This document shows positions 9,862-20,549 of a stretch of 64,000 nucleotides of DNA, in pieces. The notes beneath the pieces are model-generated. The model searched no databases, was not told the origin of the DNA, and worked only from the letters and a program-made list of their open reading frames with translations. A program made the position numbers and the translations under genes. Source of the stretch: Cohnella algarum (GTDB taxonomy: Bacteria; Bacillota; Bacilli; Paenibacillales; Paenibacillaceae); NCBI RefSeq assembly GCF_016937515.1, contig NZ_JAFHKM010000002.1, positions 4,645,001-4,709,000 on the forward strand. The letters are read 5' to 3'. Position 1 is the stretch's first letter. The number at the start of each line of letters is the position of its first letter.

Positions 9862-12800
9862 ATGCAGCCGAGTACGGACCGGAGAAAGAGGTTCGAGCTA
9901 TTGCTGGAACAGGCCGAAATACCGGTCGATTGGATCAATTCCTATTTCCAGGACGGTTACATAGAGAAGGTGGAAGTGAGCAAGGCGAAGAAAACGTGGA
10001 CGTTTCACTTCGTGAAGAAGACGCTCGTGCCCGCCGCCGTTTACGGAGGGTTCAGTTCTCGCGTCGCCGCCAAGCTGGGGCATCTTGCGAACATCGCCAT
10101 GGTCACGCGCTACGAGGAATCGGTGCGGACGGACGAACTGCTCAGCGATTGCTGGCCGCTGTTCGTCGAGTGGATGCAGTCGGAGTTCGCCTCGGTCAAC
10201 GGCTGGCTGGCCAAAGCCCGGCACCATGCGGAAGGGGACCTGCTGACGGTTACGCTCATGGACGAGCTGGGGCTGGAGATGGCCCGAAAGAAAAACGTCG
10301 AAGCCCATGCCGTCCGCTTTTTCGAGGAGCGGTTCGGCCGCAAGTGCCGGGTCAAGCTCGTGGCGGGAGAGTCGCGGCAGGAATTTTACGAGGAGTTCGC
10401 CGCGAAGCTGCAGGAAGAGGAGCGGCAAGCGATTCAAAAGCTGATGGAAAGCTCGGCCCCCGAGCCGGCCGCCGCGGGCGACGAGCCGCCGCAGTCGCTT
10501 CAGTACGGCTATGAGATCAAGGACGACCCGGTCCCGATTCAAAATATCGTCGAAGAAGAGAAAAAAATCGCGATACAGGGCCTCGTCTTCGGCCACGAGA
10601 CGAAGGAGCTGCGCAACGGCAGCACGCTCTATCAATTTTTCGTCACCGATTACACGGACTCGATCGCCGTCAAGATGTTCGGCAAGACGAAGGAAGACAA
10701 CAAGGTTCTCGCGCTGATCGCCAACGGCAAATGGCTGAAGCTGCGCGGCCGGGTCGAATACGACCGGTTTCTGAACCCGCCGGAGCTCGTCATGATGCCG
10801 AGCGACGTGAAGGAAGTGCCGCCCCGCCCGCCCGCAAGGACGAAGCGGAGGAAAAGCGCGTCGAGTTCCATCTGCATACGACGATGAGCACGATGGATGC
10901 GGTCACGCCCGTCGACGTTTACATCAAGACGGCCGCCAAATGGGGACACAAGGCGATTGCGGTGACGGACCACAGCAACGTGCAGTGCTTCCCGGACGCC
11001 GCCAAAGCCGGCAAAAAAAACGGCATCAAGGTCATGTACGGCATCGAGGCGAACGTCGTCAATGACGCGGTGCCGATGGTGCTGATGCCGCGCGCGGAAC
11101 GGCTGGAGGACGCGACCTACGTCGTGTTCGACATCGAGACGACCGGCCTGTCCGTCACCGCGAACAAAATCATCGAAATCGCCGGCGTCAAGATGAGCGG
11201 GGGCAAGGAGCTGGACCGGTTTTCGACGTTCGTCAACCCGCACGAGCCCATCCCTTACAACATCCAGCAGTTGACGAACATTACGGACGAGATGGTGCGG
11301 GATGCGCCCGAGCTCGAGCCGAAGCTGAAGGAATTCGTCGAATTCGTCGGCGACGCCGTGCTTGTCGCGCACAACGCGCGGTTCGATATCGGGTTCATCC
11401 AGGAAAACTGCAAGCGAATCGGTTTGCCGCAGCTGACGAATCCGGTGCTCGATACGCTCGAGCTGGCGAGATTCCTCCACCCGACGATGAAAAACCACCG
11501 GCTGAACACGCTCGCGGCCTTGTACAAGGTAAGCCTCGAGAACCACCACCGGGCGATCGACGATACGATCGCGCTCGCCGGCATATTGAACGGCCTGATC
11601 AAGGACTCGGTCGCGAGGGGCGTGACGGAGCTCGCCAAGCTCAATTCCGTAAACGTCGACAGCTGGAAAACGACGCGGCCGTTTCACTGCGGCATTTACG
11701 CGCTCAACGCCCAAGGCAAAAAAAATCTGTTCAAGCTCGTCTCGCTGTCGCATACCGATTACTTCCACCGCGTCGCCTGCATTCCGCGGAGCAAGCTGAT
11801 CGAAATGCGGGAAGGCCTGCTCGTCGTTTCCGGATGCGAGAAGGGCGAACTGTACGAAACGGTGCTGAACAAATCGGAGGAGGAAGCCGAGGACGTCGCC
11901 GCGTTCTATGACGTGCTCGAAATCCAGCCGCTCGATTTTTACATGCACCTGCTGGACAAAGGGCTGGTCGGCAGCCGCGCCGAGCTGGAGGAATCGCTGC
12001 GCCGCATTTGCCGGATCGGCTACAAGCTCGGCAAGCCGGTCATCGCCACGGGCAACGTGCATTACCTCGAGCCTCGCGACAAGCTTTACCGGGACATTAC
12101 GATTCACGGGATTACCGGCTTCAGCCCGCTGAAGGACCAGCGCAAGCCGGACGCGCACTTCCGGACGACGCAGGAAATGCTGGATGCGTTCTCCTTCCTC
12201 GGAAAGGACAAAGCGTACGAAGTGGTCGTCCGCAATCCGAACGAGCTGGCCGACCGTTTCGAGGACATCGCCATGTTCCCCGACAAGCTGTACACGCCGA
12301 TCATCGAAGGGGCGGACGACGAAATCCGCAATTCCTGCTACGAAACGGCGAAGTCGATGTACGGGGAGCCGCTGCCGGACATCGTCGTCCAGCGGCTGGA
12401 GAAGGAGCTCGTGCCGATTATCAAGTACGGCTTTTCGGCGAACTACCTCATTTCCGAGCGGCTCGTCAAAAAGTCGAACCAGGACGGCTATCTCGTCGGC
12501 TCGCGGGGATCGGTCGGCTCATCGGTCGTCGCGACGTTTCTCGGCATATCCGAGGTCAACCCGCTGCCGGCGCACTATTTGTGCCGCAATCCGGAGTGCA
12601 AGCACAGCGAATGGATTACGGACGGCAGCGTGCCCAGCGGCTTCGACCTGCCGGACAAGCCATGTCCGAACTGCGGCACGATGATGCGGGGCGAAGGCCA
12701 GGACATTCCGTTCGAAACGTTCCTCGGCTTCAAAGGCGACAAGGTGCCCGATATCGATTTGAACTTTTCGGGAGAATACCAGCCGCATGCGCACAACTAC

Positions 12801-14171
12801 ACGAAGGTGCTGTTCGGGGAGAAAAACGTGTTCCGGGCGGGCACGATCGGCACCGTGGCCGAGAAGACGGCTTACGGCTTCGCGCGAAAATACCAGGAGG
12901 ACCACGGCAAATCGTGGCGCGGCGCGGAATTGAACCGGCTCGCCTCCGGCTGCACGGGCGTCAAGCGCAGCACCGGCCAGCACCCGGGCGGCATCGTTGT
13001 CGTGCCCGATTACATCGAAGTCGAGGACATTACGCCGGTGCAATACCCGGCGGACGACACGAGCTCCGAATGGAAGACGACGCATTTCGACTATCACGCG
13101 TTCGACGCGAACCTGCTGAAGCTCGATATTCTGGGACACGACGACCCGACGATGATGCGGATGCTCCAGGACTTGACCGGCGTCGATCCGACGACGATTC
13201 CGATGAACGATCCGAAGGTGATGAGCATCTTCAACTCGGTCGAGGCGCTCGGCGTCACGCCGCAACAGATCCGCACGCCGGTCGCCACCTACGGGGTTCC
13301 CGAGATGGGGACCCGGTTCGTCCGGCAAATGCTCGAGGAGACGAAGCCTTCGTCGTTCGCGGATTTGCTTCAAATTTCCGGACTGTCCCACGGAACGGGC
13401 GTCTGGCTCGGCAACGCGCAGGAACTGATCAAAAACGGCACCTGCACGATCAAGACCGTCATCGGCTGCCGCGACGACATTATGCTGTTCCTGATTTACA
13501 AGGCGGGCATGGACGCTTCGCTCGCGTTCAAAATTACCGAAAGCGTCCGGAAGGGCAAGGGACTGACGCCCGAATGGATCGAGGAAATGAAGCGGTGCGG
13601 CGTTCCTCAGTGGTACATCGATTCGTGCCTGCGCATCGAGTACATGTTCCCGAAGGCGCACGCCGCCGCTTACGTCATTTCGGCCGTGCGCACCGCATTT
13701 TTCAAATTGTATTATCCGATCGAGTTTTACGCGACCTATTACTCCGTGCGCGCCGCCGATTTCGACGTCGACCTGTTCTGCCAGGGATACGATGCCATCC
13801 TGAAGACGCTGATCGAGATCGAGGCGAAAGGCTTTCAGGCGACGCCGAAGGAAAAGGCGATGATTTCGATTTTGGAGATGGGGCTGGAAATGACGGCGCG
13901 CGGCTTCCGCTTCAAGCCGATCGATTTGTACCGTTCGGACGCGACGCGCTTCATCATCGACGGGGACTCGCTCATCCCGCCGTTCTCGGCGATCGCCGGC
14001 ATCGGCGAAAACGCGGCGAAAAATATCGCGGCGTCGCGGGAGGACGGAGAATATTTGTCCGTCGAGGACTTCCAGCAGCGATCGAAAGCGAGCAAGACGA
14101 TCGTCGAGGTGCTCGCCGGCATGGGATGCTTCCGCGGACTGCCGGAATCGAACCAGCTCAGCCTGTTCTGA
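9862..14171 (+). pseudogene. polC: DNA polymerase III alpha subunit PolC, frameshifted as read
   Basis: PolC is the Gram-positive replicative polymerase with a built-in proofreading exonuclease. The first segment (9862 to about 10830) holds the N-terminal domain and the OB fold. The second, in the -1 frame to 14171, has the PHP motif EFHLHTTMSTMDAVT, the exonuclease motif VVFDIETTGLS, a zinc module (CRNPEC and CPNCG), PDIDLNFSGEYQ and QHPGGI of the polymerase palm, and the end MGCFRGLPESNQLSLF. Together they give about 1436 residues, the normal size. The shift lies in the C-rich stretch 10819-10836, where one base appears missing. PolC is essential, so a sequence error is the likeliest cause; ATG 9862 follows AAGGAGGG. 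Confidence 0.9.
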
Positions 14172-14203
14172 AGATAAGCGGTCCCCGGGCGGACGGTAAG
14201 ATA

Positions 14204-15786
14204 GTGTAAAATCTCTGTGGGTGTAGGAATTGGAAAAAGCGGATATAGAAAAAGAGCTTCTCCCTTGGTAAAGTGATGTTTGCGCACAACACACCAAGAA
14301 GGAGGAAGCTCCTGTGAGCCACTTTACCACAACAATGCCGACGATGAAAGAGATTGAGCAATGGATTTTCCGGAAAATGCAGGAGGAATTCGCTCGTGCG
14401 ATGAAGCAGGTACTGGAGGCGCTGGATCAGCAGATCCTGGAGCAACGGGACCGAGAGCGTTATCGAGTAAAGGACGAGCGTGAAACAAGCGTCAACACAG
14501 TGTTCGGGAATGTGCGCTTTAAGCGGAGATTGTACTGTGACCGTAGAAGCGGCAAACACGTGTATCTGCTGGATCAGCTGTTGCAATTCGAAGGGCGCGG
14601 GAAAGTCAGTCCGCATTTGGAAGAGACAGCAATCGCATTCGCAAGCCAAGGACCGTCGTACCGGGACAGCGCAAAGAGGCTGGAGCAGCTTTTGGGCTAC
14701 AATGTGCTGAGCCACCAAGCGATCAGGGAAAAACTGATGGAGCGTGCGCAACAGCCGATGCCAGCGGTGAAACGGCGCGCTGCCCGCGTGCTGTTCGTGG
14801 AAGTGGATGGGCTGTACACGAAGCTGCAGCGGAGCAAAAAGCGCGGGATGGAGAACGCAATTGCAGTCGTACACGAAGGCTGGGAGAAGAACGGCAAGCG
14901 GGTACAGCTGAAGAACAAACAGCATTACCTGCATACGAGCGGCGGCGACTTCTGGGAAGGGTTCGGGGACTTTCTGGTGGAGCGTTACGAAATCGACGAG
15001 AACACGTGGCTTGTGGTGAACGGAGACGGCGCGGCGTGGATCGGGGAATGTACATCCTACTTTCACCAATGTCTGTACATGCTGGACCGCTTTCATGTGG
15101 CGCGTGATTTGAAACGCTTTGTTGGTCATTTGCCGCAGGTGTGGGAGACCGTGAGACGGTCTTTGGCCAAACAGGATGCAGCCGCGCTTATGGCGGTCCT
15201 GGAAGGCGTGTCGGAGCAAGAGATAGCGGAAGAGAACCGGAAGGATTGGAAGCCGTATAAAAGATTTCTAAAGCGGCATGAGAAGCATTTGGACGACTAC
15301 CGAAAAACACTCCAGGCGAAGGGGATCGACACAAGCGGTATGCGCCCGATGGGAAGCGCGGAATCGCAGATGCGTATATTCGCCAAGCGGACGAAGCGTG
15401 GCGGGTACAGTTGGAGTGAGCGAGGCGTCAGGGCGATGCTGAGGACGATGATGAGGATTCAAGAAGCGGGCACGGTGGTAAGAACGGTTGAAGGACAAGC
15501 GAGTAAGCAGGCAACGCCGCAGCAGTCGATAAACATGCGGCAATTGCTCAAGAACGTGACGCAACCGGTCAAGGGTTGTATCGCTGGAATGATTCGCATG
15601 CTGCAAGGACCGAAGCAAAGCAGCACAACGGGTATGGCACTCAAAGCACTTCGCGGATAACGGCAAAAAATTCTGACAAATCACTTGTGTTTGATGAAAG
15701 AACGAAGCAAAGCGCTTACAAGGAAGAGGTTCCTTCGGGGTTCGCGTTCCAGGCATCTTAAATGACTGCCCACGCTAGCTTGACAC
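14204..15786 (+). mobile_element. ISLre2-type insertion sequence (ends approximate)
   Basis: A single transposase gene occupies most of this segment. Possible imperfect ends are GTGTAAA with GTGGG 6 bases later at the left (14204-14221), matched by the reverse complement of CCCACGCTAGCTTGACAC at the right (15769-15786), 12 of 18 positions agreeing. No flanking target duplication was found at these ends, so either the true ends differ slightly or the copy is old. It lies between the polC stop and a terminator at 15795. Confidence 0.6.
14314..15660 (+). CDS. ISLre2-family transposase (UPF0236)
   Basis: The 448-residue protein matches the UPF0236/ISLre2 transposase group. Recognisable blocks are the N-terminal TVFGNVRFKRRLYCDR, the middle ASQGPSYRDSAKRLEQLLGY and LFVEVDGLYTKLQ with a probable catalytic Asp, and MLDRFHVARDLKRFVG. 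The reading frame is intact, so the copy could be active. AAGGAGG lies upstream of a GTG at 14313 and of ATG 14314-region starts; the assigned start gives the usual length. Base composition is lower in GC than the flanking genes, consistent with acquisition. Confidence 0.85.
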   Translation: MSHFTTTMPTMKEIEQWIFRKMQEEFARAMKQVLEALDQQILEQRDRERYRVKDERETSVNTVFGNVRFKRRLYCDRRSGKHVYLLDQLLQFEGRGKVSPHLEETAIAFASQGPSYRDSAKRLEQLLGYNVLSHQAIREKLMERAQQPMPAVKRRAARVLFVEVDGLYTKLQRSKKRGMENAIAVVHEGWEKNGKRVQLKNKQHYLHTSGGDFWEGFGDFLVERYEIDENTWLVVNGDGAAWIGECTSYFHQCLYMLDRFHVARDLKRFVGHLPQVWETVRRSLAKQDAAALMAVLEGVSEQEIAEENRKDWKPYKRFLKRHEKHLDDYRKTLQAKGIDTSGMRPMGSAESQMRIFAKRTKRGGYSWSERGVRAMLRTMMRIQEAGTVVRTVEGQASKQATPQQSINMRQLLKNVTQPVKGCIAGMIRMLQGPKQSSTTGMALKALRG

Positions 15787-15794
15787 TGACGATT

Positions 15795-15827
15795 GCCGGG
15801 AGCTTGTCGCCCTCCCGGCTTCTTTGT
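15795..15827 (+). terminator. Terminator, probably the original polC terminator
   Basis: GCCGGGAG (15795-15802) pairs perfectly with CTCCCGGC (15812-15819) and is followed by TTCTTTGTT. It is now separated from polC by the insertion element. Confidence 0.7.
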
Positions 15828-15871
15828 TGTATAATGGGAAAAGTAAAATTAAGAGAAGGCAGGATCCGAGA

Positions 15872-16591
15872 ATGGGACGCAAATGGAATAATATCAAAGA
15901 GAAAAAAGCGTCGAAAGATGCGAATACGAGCCGGGTTTACGCGAAATTCGGCATTGAAATTTACGTGGCGGCGCGCAAGGGCGAGCCCGACCCGGAAGCG
16001 AACCGCGCGCTGAAGGTCGTGCTCGAAAGGGCCAAAACGTACAACGTCCCGCGGGCGATTATCGACCGCGCGCTGGAAAAGGCCAAAGGAGCCTCCGACG
16101 AAAACTACGTCGAGCTTCGTTACGAAGGCTTCGGTCCGAACGGCTCCATGGTCATCGTCGACGCGCTGACGAACAACGTGAACCGGACGGCCGCGGACGT
16201 TCGCTCCGCCTTCAACAAAAACGGAGGCAATATGGGCGTTAACGGATCGGTCTCTTATATGTTCGACGATACGGCCGTCATCGGAGTGAACGGCAAGTCG
16301 GCCGACGAGGCGATTGAAATTTTGCTGGAAGCGGATGTCGATGCGCGCGACGTCATCGAGGAAGAAGACACGGCGATCGTCTACGCCGATCCGGATCAAT
16401 TCCATGCGGTTCAGGAAGCGTTCAAAAACGCCGGAGTTACGGAATTTACCGTCGCGGAGCTGACGATGCTGCCGCAAACGTACGTCGAGCTGCCGGCCGA
16501 ATCGTTGGCCCAATTCGAGAAGCTGATCGACACGCTCGAAGATTTGGAAGACGTTCAGCAAGTGTATCATAATGTCGAATTTGGCGATTAA
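15872..16591 (+). CDS. YebC/YeeI-family protein
   Basis: The 239-residue product starts [20 protein letters not shown] and continues with [19 protein letters not shown] and [19 protein letters not shown], closely resembling Bacillus subtilis YeeI. The family was long annotated as transcriptional regulators; recent work links several members to relief of ribosome stalling on polyproline. I start at ATG 15872, where the family consensus begins and an AAGGCAGGA ribosome site precedes it. TATAAT at 15830-15835 gives a possible -10, but no well-spaced -35 is seen. Confidence 0.93.
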   Translation: MGRKWNNIKEKKASKDANTSRVYAKFGIEIYVAARKGEPDPEANRALKVVLERAKTYNVPRAIIDRALEKAKGASDENYVELRYEGFGPNGSMVIVDALTNNVNRTAADVRSAFNKNGGNMGVNGSVSYMFDDTAVIGVNGKSADEAIEILLEADVDARDVIEEEDTAIVYADPDQFHAVQEAFKNAGVTEFTVAELTMLPQTYVELPAESLAQFEKLIDTLEDLEDVQQVYHNVEFGD

Positions 16592-16601
16592 TACACCGCT
16601 C

Positions 16602-16630
16602 AAACCGTCAGTTTCCGCTGGCGGTTTTCT
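16602..16630 (+). terminator. Terminator after the yebC-family gene
   Basis: AAACCGTCAG pairs with CTGGCGGTTT around TTTCCG, ending in a short T run. Confidence 0.75.
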
Positions 16631-16674
16631 AATTCCACGGGCGTGCCGGCGCGACGTTGCGTTTGCGGCGTTCG

Positions 16675-17460
16675 TCAATATTTGGCGGACTGGCCGCCGT
16701 CGATCGGAATGATCGCGCCGTTCAGGAACGGGGCTTCGCCGGACAGCAGGAACGCGACGAGCCGCGCGACCTCCAGCGGGTCGCCCAGGCGCTTGGCCGG
16801 ATTGTCCTTGACGAATTCCCGGGAAGCGCCCTGCCAGTCGTCCGGATCGATTTGCTTGAAGGAATTTATGACCATATCGGTTAAAATCGCGCCGGGGGCG
16901 ATCGCGTTGACGCTGATGCCGTGCTCCGCGTACTCGATCGCGGCGTCCTTGGTCATGCCGGCGACGGCATGCTTGCTCGCCCCGTATGCGACTTGATTCA
17001 TGACGGCCCGGATCCCGCCGACCGAAGAGGTGTTGACGATGAAGCCTTTGCCCTGTTTCTTCATGACGGGCAGGACGTGCTTCATCCCGTAAAATACGCC
17101 TTTCAGATTGATGTCGATCACTTTGGAAAATATCGCGCTGTCGTAGTTCTCGGTCGGCGCCTGTTTTCCTTCGATCCCGGCATTGTTGAAAAAGCCGTCG
17201 ATCCGGCCGAAGCGGCTCATCGTCTCCCGCACGTATCCTTTGACGGCTTCCTCGTCCGAAACGTCCGCTTTCAGCAGGAGCACGTCCGTCTGTTCCGCCT
17301 GCTCCCCGATCAGCGCCTTGCTTGCTTTCAGCGCTTCCATGTTGACGTCGACCAGCGCCAGCTTGGCGCCTTCCTTCGCGACTTCGATCGCGGATGCGCG
17401 CCCCAGGCCGGAGCCGCCTCCCGTGATCAAAACGACTTTGTTTTCAAAACGCGCTGCCAT
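16675..17460 (-). CDS. SDR-family NAD(P)-dependent oxidoreductase
   Basis: A classical short-chain dehydrogenase of 261 residues. It shows the cofactor motif LITGGGSGLGRASA near the N-terminus, the structural motif FNNAGIEG, the active-site segment with Ser before YGASKHAVAG (Tyr-x-x-x-Lys) and the C-terminal LNGAIIPIDGGQSAKY. LVDVN after the second strand suggests NAD(H) preference. The start at 17460 follows AGGAGGC on the minus strand; longer in-frame versions have no homology. The substrate cannot be inferred. It is divergent from the DUF6492-like gene. Confidence 0.88.
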   Translation of the reverse strand: MAARFENKVVLITGGGSGLGRASAIEVAKEGAKLALVDVNMEALKASKALIGEQAEQTDVLLLKADVSDEEAVKGYVRETMSRFGRIDGFFNNAGIEGKQAPTENYDSAIFSKVIDINLKGVFYGMKHVLPVMKKQGKGFIVNTSSVGGIRAVMNQVAYGASKHAVAGMTKDAAIEYAEHGISVNAIAPGAILTDMVINSFKQIDPDDWQGASREFVKDNPAKRLGDPLEVARLVAFLLSGEAPFLNGAIIPIDGGQSAKY

Positions 17461-17705
17461 CGTCAAGCCTCCTCGTTTTTCGCTCGCGCGAGCGGAAACA
17501 GCTTCGGTTGTCCCATTGTTTTTATTCCCCTTTTTGCGGTCGCGTAAAACAGAAGCCGGGCGCGGCCGTCTTGGCCGACCGCATGGAATGTTCGTGCCGA
17601 AGCCGCTGCCGCGAAAATGTTCCGCTTGCCGAAGCAAAGGCATGAACGCGCGGCCGGAGTCGACATAGGATATTGCAAAATCCTAAAGCCACCGGAGATG
17701 AGAGA

Positions 17706-18494
17706 ATGAAGCTTTCGACAATCGACGTAATCATACCCGCGATCGAAAAGGATCTGGGGACGCTTCCGCATGTGATCGACAGCGTGAGGAGGATGGTCAA
17801 GCATCCGATCGGCAAATTCATGATCATCGCGCCGGATACGAAACGAATGCGCGCTTTGTGCGCCCGCAAAAACTGCGCCTTCGTCCATGAGAACGCCGTC
17901 CTTCCGATCGCCAAAAAGGACATTCGGTACAGATCCGCTCGCTGGGAACGCTCCGGATGGCTGTTTCAGCAGCTGCTCAAGCTGGGCAGCGACCGACTGG
18001 GGGCGAGCAAGTATTATCTCGTCATCGACGCGGATACCGTGCTCATTCGACCCCATGCGTTTCGGACCCCGGACGGGAGGACGATCTTTTATTACCGCAA
18101 CTGGAGCCAGCCGGAATATTTTCGCACGTACCGCAAGCTGATGGGCGGCGATCCGGTTTCGCGCAAGTCGTTCGTCACGCACTACATGCTGTTCGATAAA
18201 GAAAAAGTCGCGCATTTGAAAAAAACGATCGAGCACAGGCATAAAGACCGGTGGTACGCTGCGATTTTAAAAAGCATGGATCTGAAGCGCCCGTTCGCAT
18301 TCTCCGAATTCGAGACGTACGGCAATTTCGTCGCCTCCCGTTACCCCGGGTCTTTCGAATTTCGCAAGGCGCTCAACGTCAGCCTTCATACGGGCGTCTC
18401 CGGCCTGACGGAATCGAAGCGGAAACGGCTTGCCTCCTCCTACCGGTCCGTTTCGCTGCATAAACGAAAATCCTATTCCCGCCTCCCGAAGTGA
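17706..18494 (+). CDS. DUF6492-like protein, possible glycosyltransferase
   Basis: The 262-residue protein begins with a Rossmann-like strand KLSTIDVIIPAIEKDLGTLPHVI, then KFMIIAPDTKRM, and holds YYLVIDADTVLIRP, a DxD-type sugar-nucleotide/metal motif as in GT-A glycosyltransferases. These features match the family I know as DUF6492. No signal peptide or membrane segment is visible, so it acts in the cytoplasm or at the inner face of the membrane. GGAGATG precedes ATG 17706. Donor and acceptor are unknown, and the neighbours give no pathway. Confidence 0.65.
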   Translation: MKLSTIDVIIPAIEKDLGTLPHVIDSVRRMVKHPIGKFMIIAPDTKRMRALCARKNCAFVHENAVLPIAKKDIRYRSARWERSGWLFQQLLKLGSDRLGASKYYLVIDADTVLIRPHAFRTPDGRTIFYYRNWSQPEYFRTYRKLMGGDPVSRKSFVTHYMLFDKEKVAHLKKTIEHRHKDRWYAAILKSMDLKRPFAFSEFETYGNFVASRYPGSFEFRKALNVSLHTGVSGLTESKRKRLASSYRSVSLHKRKSYSRLPK

Positions 18495-18523
18495 AGCTCG
18501 CAAGCGGCTGTCGGTCCGGTGGG

Positions 18524-19201
18524 TCAGCACATGCCCGCCTCGGATAAAAATTGCCGGACCATGTCCGTCTGGTAGTTCACGCGGGAGGAAAACGGGAGGT
18601 CCCACGAGGTCTCGACCGTAACGGCTCTTGCGCGCAGCAGACGTGCGGCGGCGGTGCGCGAAGAGCCGGGCTTTTCGCGCAATCGAACGGTGAAGCGGTT
18701 TTTCTTGCGGGAAATCGCGCGGTTCGCGTTCCGGACGATTCGTTTTACGGCGGGAACGGCCCGATTATCGGGATCGGTAAGCAGGCATTGCCCGATTCGC
18801 CGCGGATCGAGGCTGGAAAGTCCGTTCGCCTCGTGAAGATCGAGAACCCAGCGCGGCTTCGCGCGCTTGGCCAAACGAAAGATGGCGGCGGCCAGCGGAT
18901 GGCTTGCGGACTCGCCGCGCCGGCGCGGAAACCGGCGGTTCAGGTCCGGAACGCCGCGAACTCGTTCGCGGTAGGCTTTTCGGTTCGCAACGGGAACAAT
19001 CAGGAGCGTTCCCCTTCGCAAATGGAGAGTGCCGTCGCCGAACATTCGCGTCAGCTTTTCCGCCGCGCGTACGCTTGCTCTTTCATTGCCGTGAATCCCC
19101 GCCGTAATGAGAAACGCGGGGCCGCCGCGTTCCGCCTCGATGACGAAATACGGCGTTTCGTAGGCCGTATGTTCGGCCAACCGGCGTTCGGTAACTCTCA
19201 T
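18524..19201 (-). CDS. Succinylglutamate desuccinylase/aspartoacylase-like zinc hydrolase
   Basis: A short (225-residue) member of the M14-related AstE/AspA group. Zinc ligands are visible as AGIHGNE (His37, Glu40) and LDLHEANG (His123); DLNRRFP holds the conserved substrate-carboxylate Arg region, and VTVETSWD near the end probably supplies the catalytic Glu. Such enzymes hydrolyse amide bonds of N-acylated amino acids or remove small groups from peptides. GAGGTGAGG on the minus strand supports the start. It converges with the DUF6492-like gene (29-base gap) and diverges from the CDF transporter. Confidence 0.78.
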   Translation of the reverse strand: MRVTERRLAEHTAYETPYFVIEAERGGPAFLITAGIHGNERASVRAAEKLTRMFGDGTLHLRRGTLLIVPVANRKAYRERVRGVPDLNRRFPRRRGESASHPLAAAIFRLAKRAKPRWVLDLHEANGLSSLDPRRIGQCLLTDPDNRAVPAVKRIVRNANRAISRKKNRFTVRLREKPGSSRTAAARLLRARAVTVETSWDLPFSSRVNYQTDMVRQFLSEAGMC

Positions 19202-19409
19202 CGATCCTCACCTCAAAGTTAATATACTTCGGCTTCCCGGAGGGGGTGACGATCCGAACCCGCCGTGGAAATTATCGGTTCGAGCCGGCAGGAAATCGGT
19301 CGACTTTTGGCGAAAAGAAAAAGCTGGAATGTAAAGAAAATCATTTCTGATGAATTGGAGTTCAACAGCAAATACTAATCGCAACTTACCATCGGGAGGA
19401 AGCTTCGCC

Positions 19410-20423
19410 ATGAACTCGGACGGGAAAAAGGAAGGCTTTTGGCAACTGGTCAAAAAGGGGAATACGTCATCCGGAGCGGCCGCGCTCGGAAATGCCGGAT
19501 TGTCCATTGTAAAAGGGATCGCGGCCGCGATGACCGGAAGCGGAGCGATGTTCGCTTCGATGATGCATTCGATCGCCGACGCGATCAACCAGGCGTTCGT
19601 TTTCGCCGGCAGCGTGCTCGCGGAGAAAAAGCCGACCAAGCGCTTTCCGACCGGCTTCGGCCGCGTCATCAATTTGTTCTGCATGGTCGCCGTCGTCGTC
19701 GTGACGATCATGGCTTACGAGACGATTCACGAAGGCTTGCATTTGCTGGCCCATCCGCCGACCGAATCTCACGGTTTTTGGCTGAATTTTATCGTTTTGC
19801 TCATCGCGATTCTGATCGACGGCTTTATTTTGTTCAAGGCGATGAAGGAGATCGTCCACGAATCCCAGAGCCATGCGAAAGGGATGGCGATCGTTCCGAC
19901 CGCGTTTCGCAACGTCGGGCGCGCGGCGCCGCCGACGCGTCTCGTGTTTTACGAAGATCTTGTCGCGACGTCGGGGGCGCTGCTGGCGCTGATCGCGGTC
20001 GTCGTCACCTCGCTTACGAACTTCGCGCTGCTTGACGGCATTTCTTCCATTTTGATCGGCTGCTTGATGTTTCTCGTCGCCTTTAAAGTGGGCTACGACA
20101 ACATGGTCGGCCTGATCGGCGTCGCCGCGCCGCCCGAGGTCGAGGACAAAGTGTCGAAAATCATTTTTTCCCATCCCGAAGTGACGGATATCGCGTCGAT
20201 GCGCATTCTTCAGGAAGGCCGCTATTATCATGTGGAAGCGATGCTCGAGCTGAAAAAGGGCATGACGCTGGCGGATGCCGACGATATCAAATTCAAAGTG
20301 CGGGACAGCCTGCTGCTCGAATCGGACATCGTCGACGTCGGCATCGGCATAATTGAGGACAACGGCATTCAGAGCTGGGCGCCGAGAAAGACGGACCCGT
20401 CCGCGCAAAAGCCCGTGATTTAA
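19410..20423 (+). CDS. Cation diffusion facilitator (CDF) family transporter
   Basis: A proton-driven divalent metal exporter of 337 residues with six predicted membrane segments and a C-terminal cytoplasmic domain. The metal site of helix 2 is MMHSIADAINQ (His-x3-Asp), and the helix 5 counterpart is FYEDLVATSGALL. The segment PPEVEDKVSKIIFSHPEVTDI starts the C-terminal metal-sensing fold. The metal (Zn, Mn, Fe or Co) cannot be told. ATG 19410 has GGGAGGAAG upstream; the longer in-frame start at 19350 does not. A terminator follows. Confidence 0.88.
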   Translation: MNSDGKKEGFWQLVKKGNTSSGAAALGNAGLSIVKGIAAAMTGSGAMFASMMHSIADAINQAFVFAGSVLAEKKPTKRFPTGFGRVINLFCMVAVVVVTIMAYETIHEGLHLLAHPPTESHGFWLNFIVLLIAILIDGFILFKAMKEIVHESQSHAKGMAIVPTAFRNVGRAAPPTRLVFYEDLVATSGALLALIAVVVTSLTNFALLDGISSILIGCLMFLVAFKVGYDNMVGLIGVAAPPEVEDKVSKIIFSHPEVTDIASMRILQEGRYYHVEAMLELKKGMTLADADDIKFKVRDSLLLESDIVDVGIGIIEDNGIQSWAPRKTDPSAQKPVI

Positions 20424-20445
20424 AAGCGTATCTCCGAACTGGCGA

Positions 20446-20472
20446 AAGAACCGCTGCGGCGGTTCTTTTTTT
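20446..20472 (+). terminator. Terminator after the CDF transporter gene
   Basis: AAGAACCGC pairs with GCGGTTCTT around a short loop, followed by a T run. Confidence 0.85.
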
Positions 20473-20549
20473 GCGGCTATAGCCCGAAAGGGTCATTCGC
20501 AAACGATGCGGGTGTGTTATTCTATGGTTTCGAACAAGGAGGGAATTTC

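Noticed and set aside
10815..10840. Programmed ribosomal frameshift in polC
   Set aside because: No slippery heptamer of the X-XXY-YYZ type with a downstream pseudoknot was recognised, and other C-rich indels in the window make an error more likely.
10650..14330. Long minus-strand open frames (502 and 603 codons) opposite polC
   Set aside because: They are antisense shadows caused by high GC at third positions; composition is Arg/His-rich, there is no ribosome site, and polC is certain.
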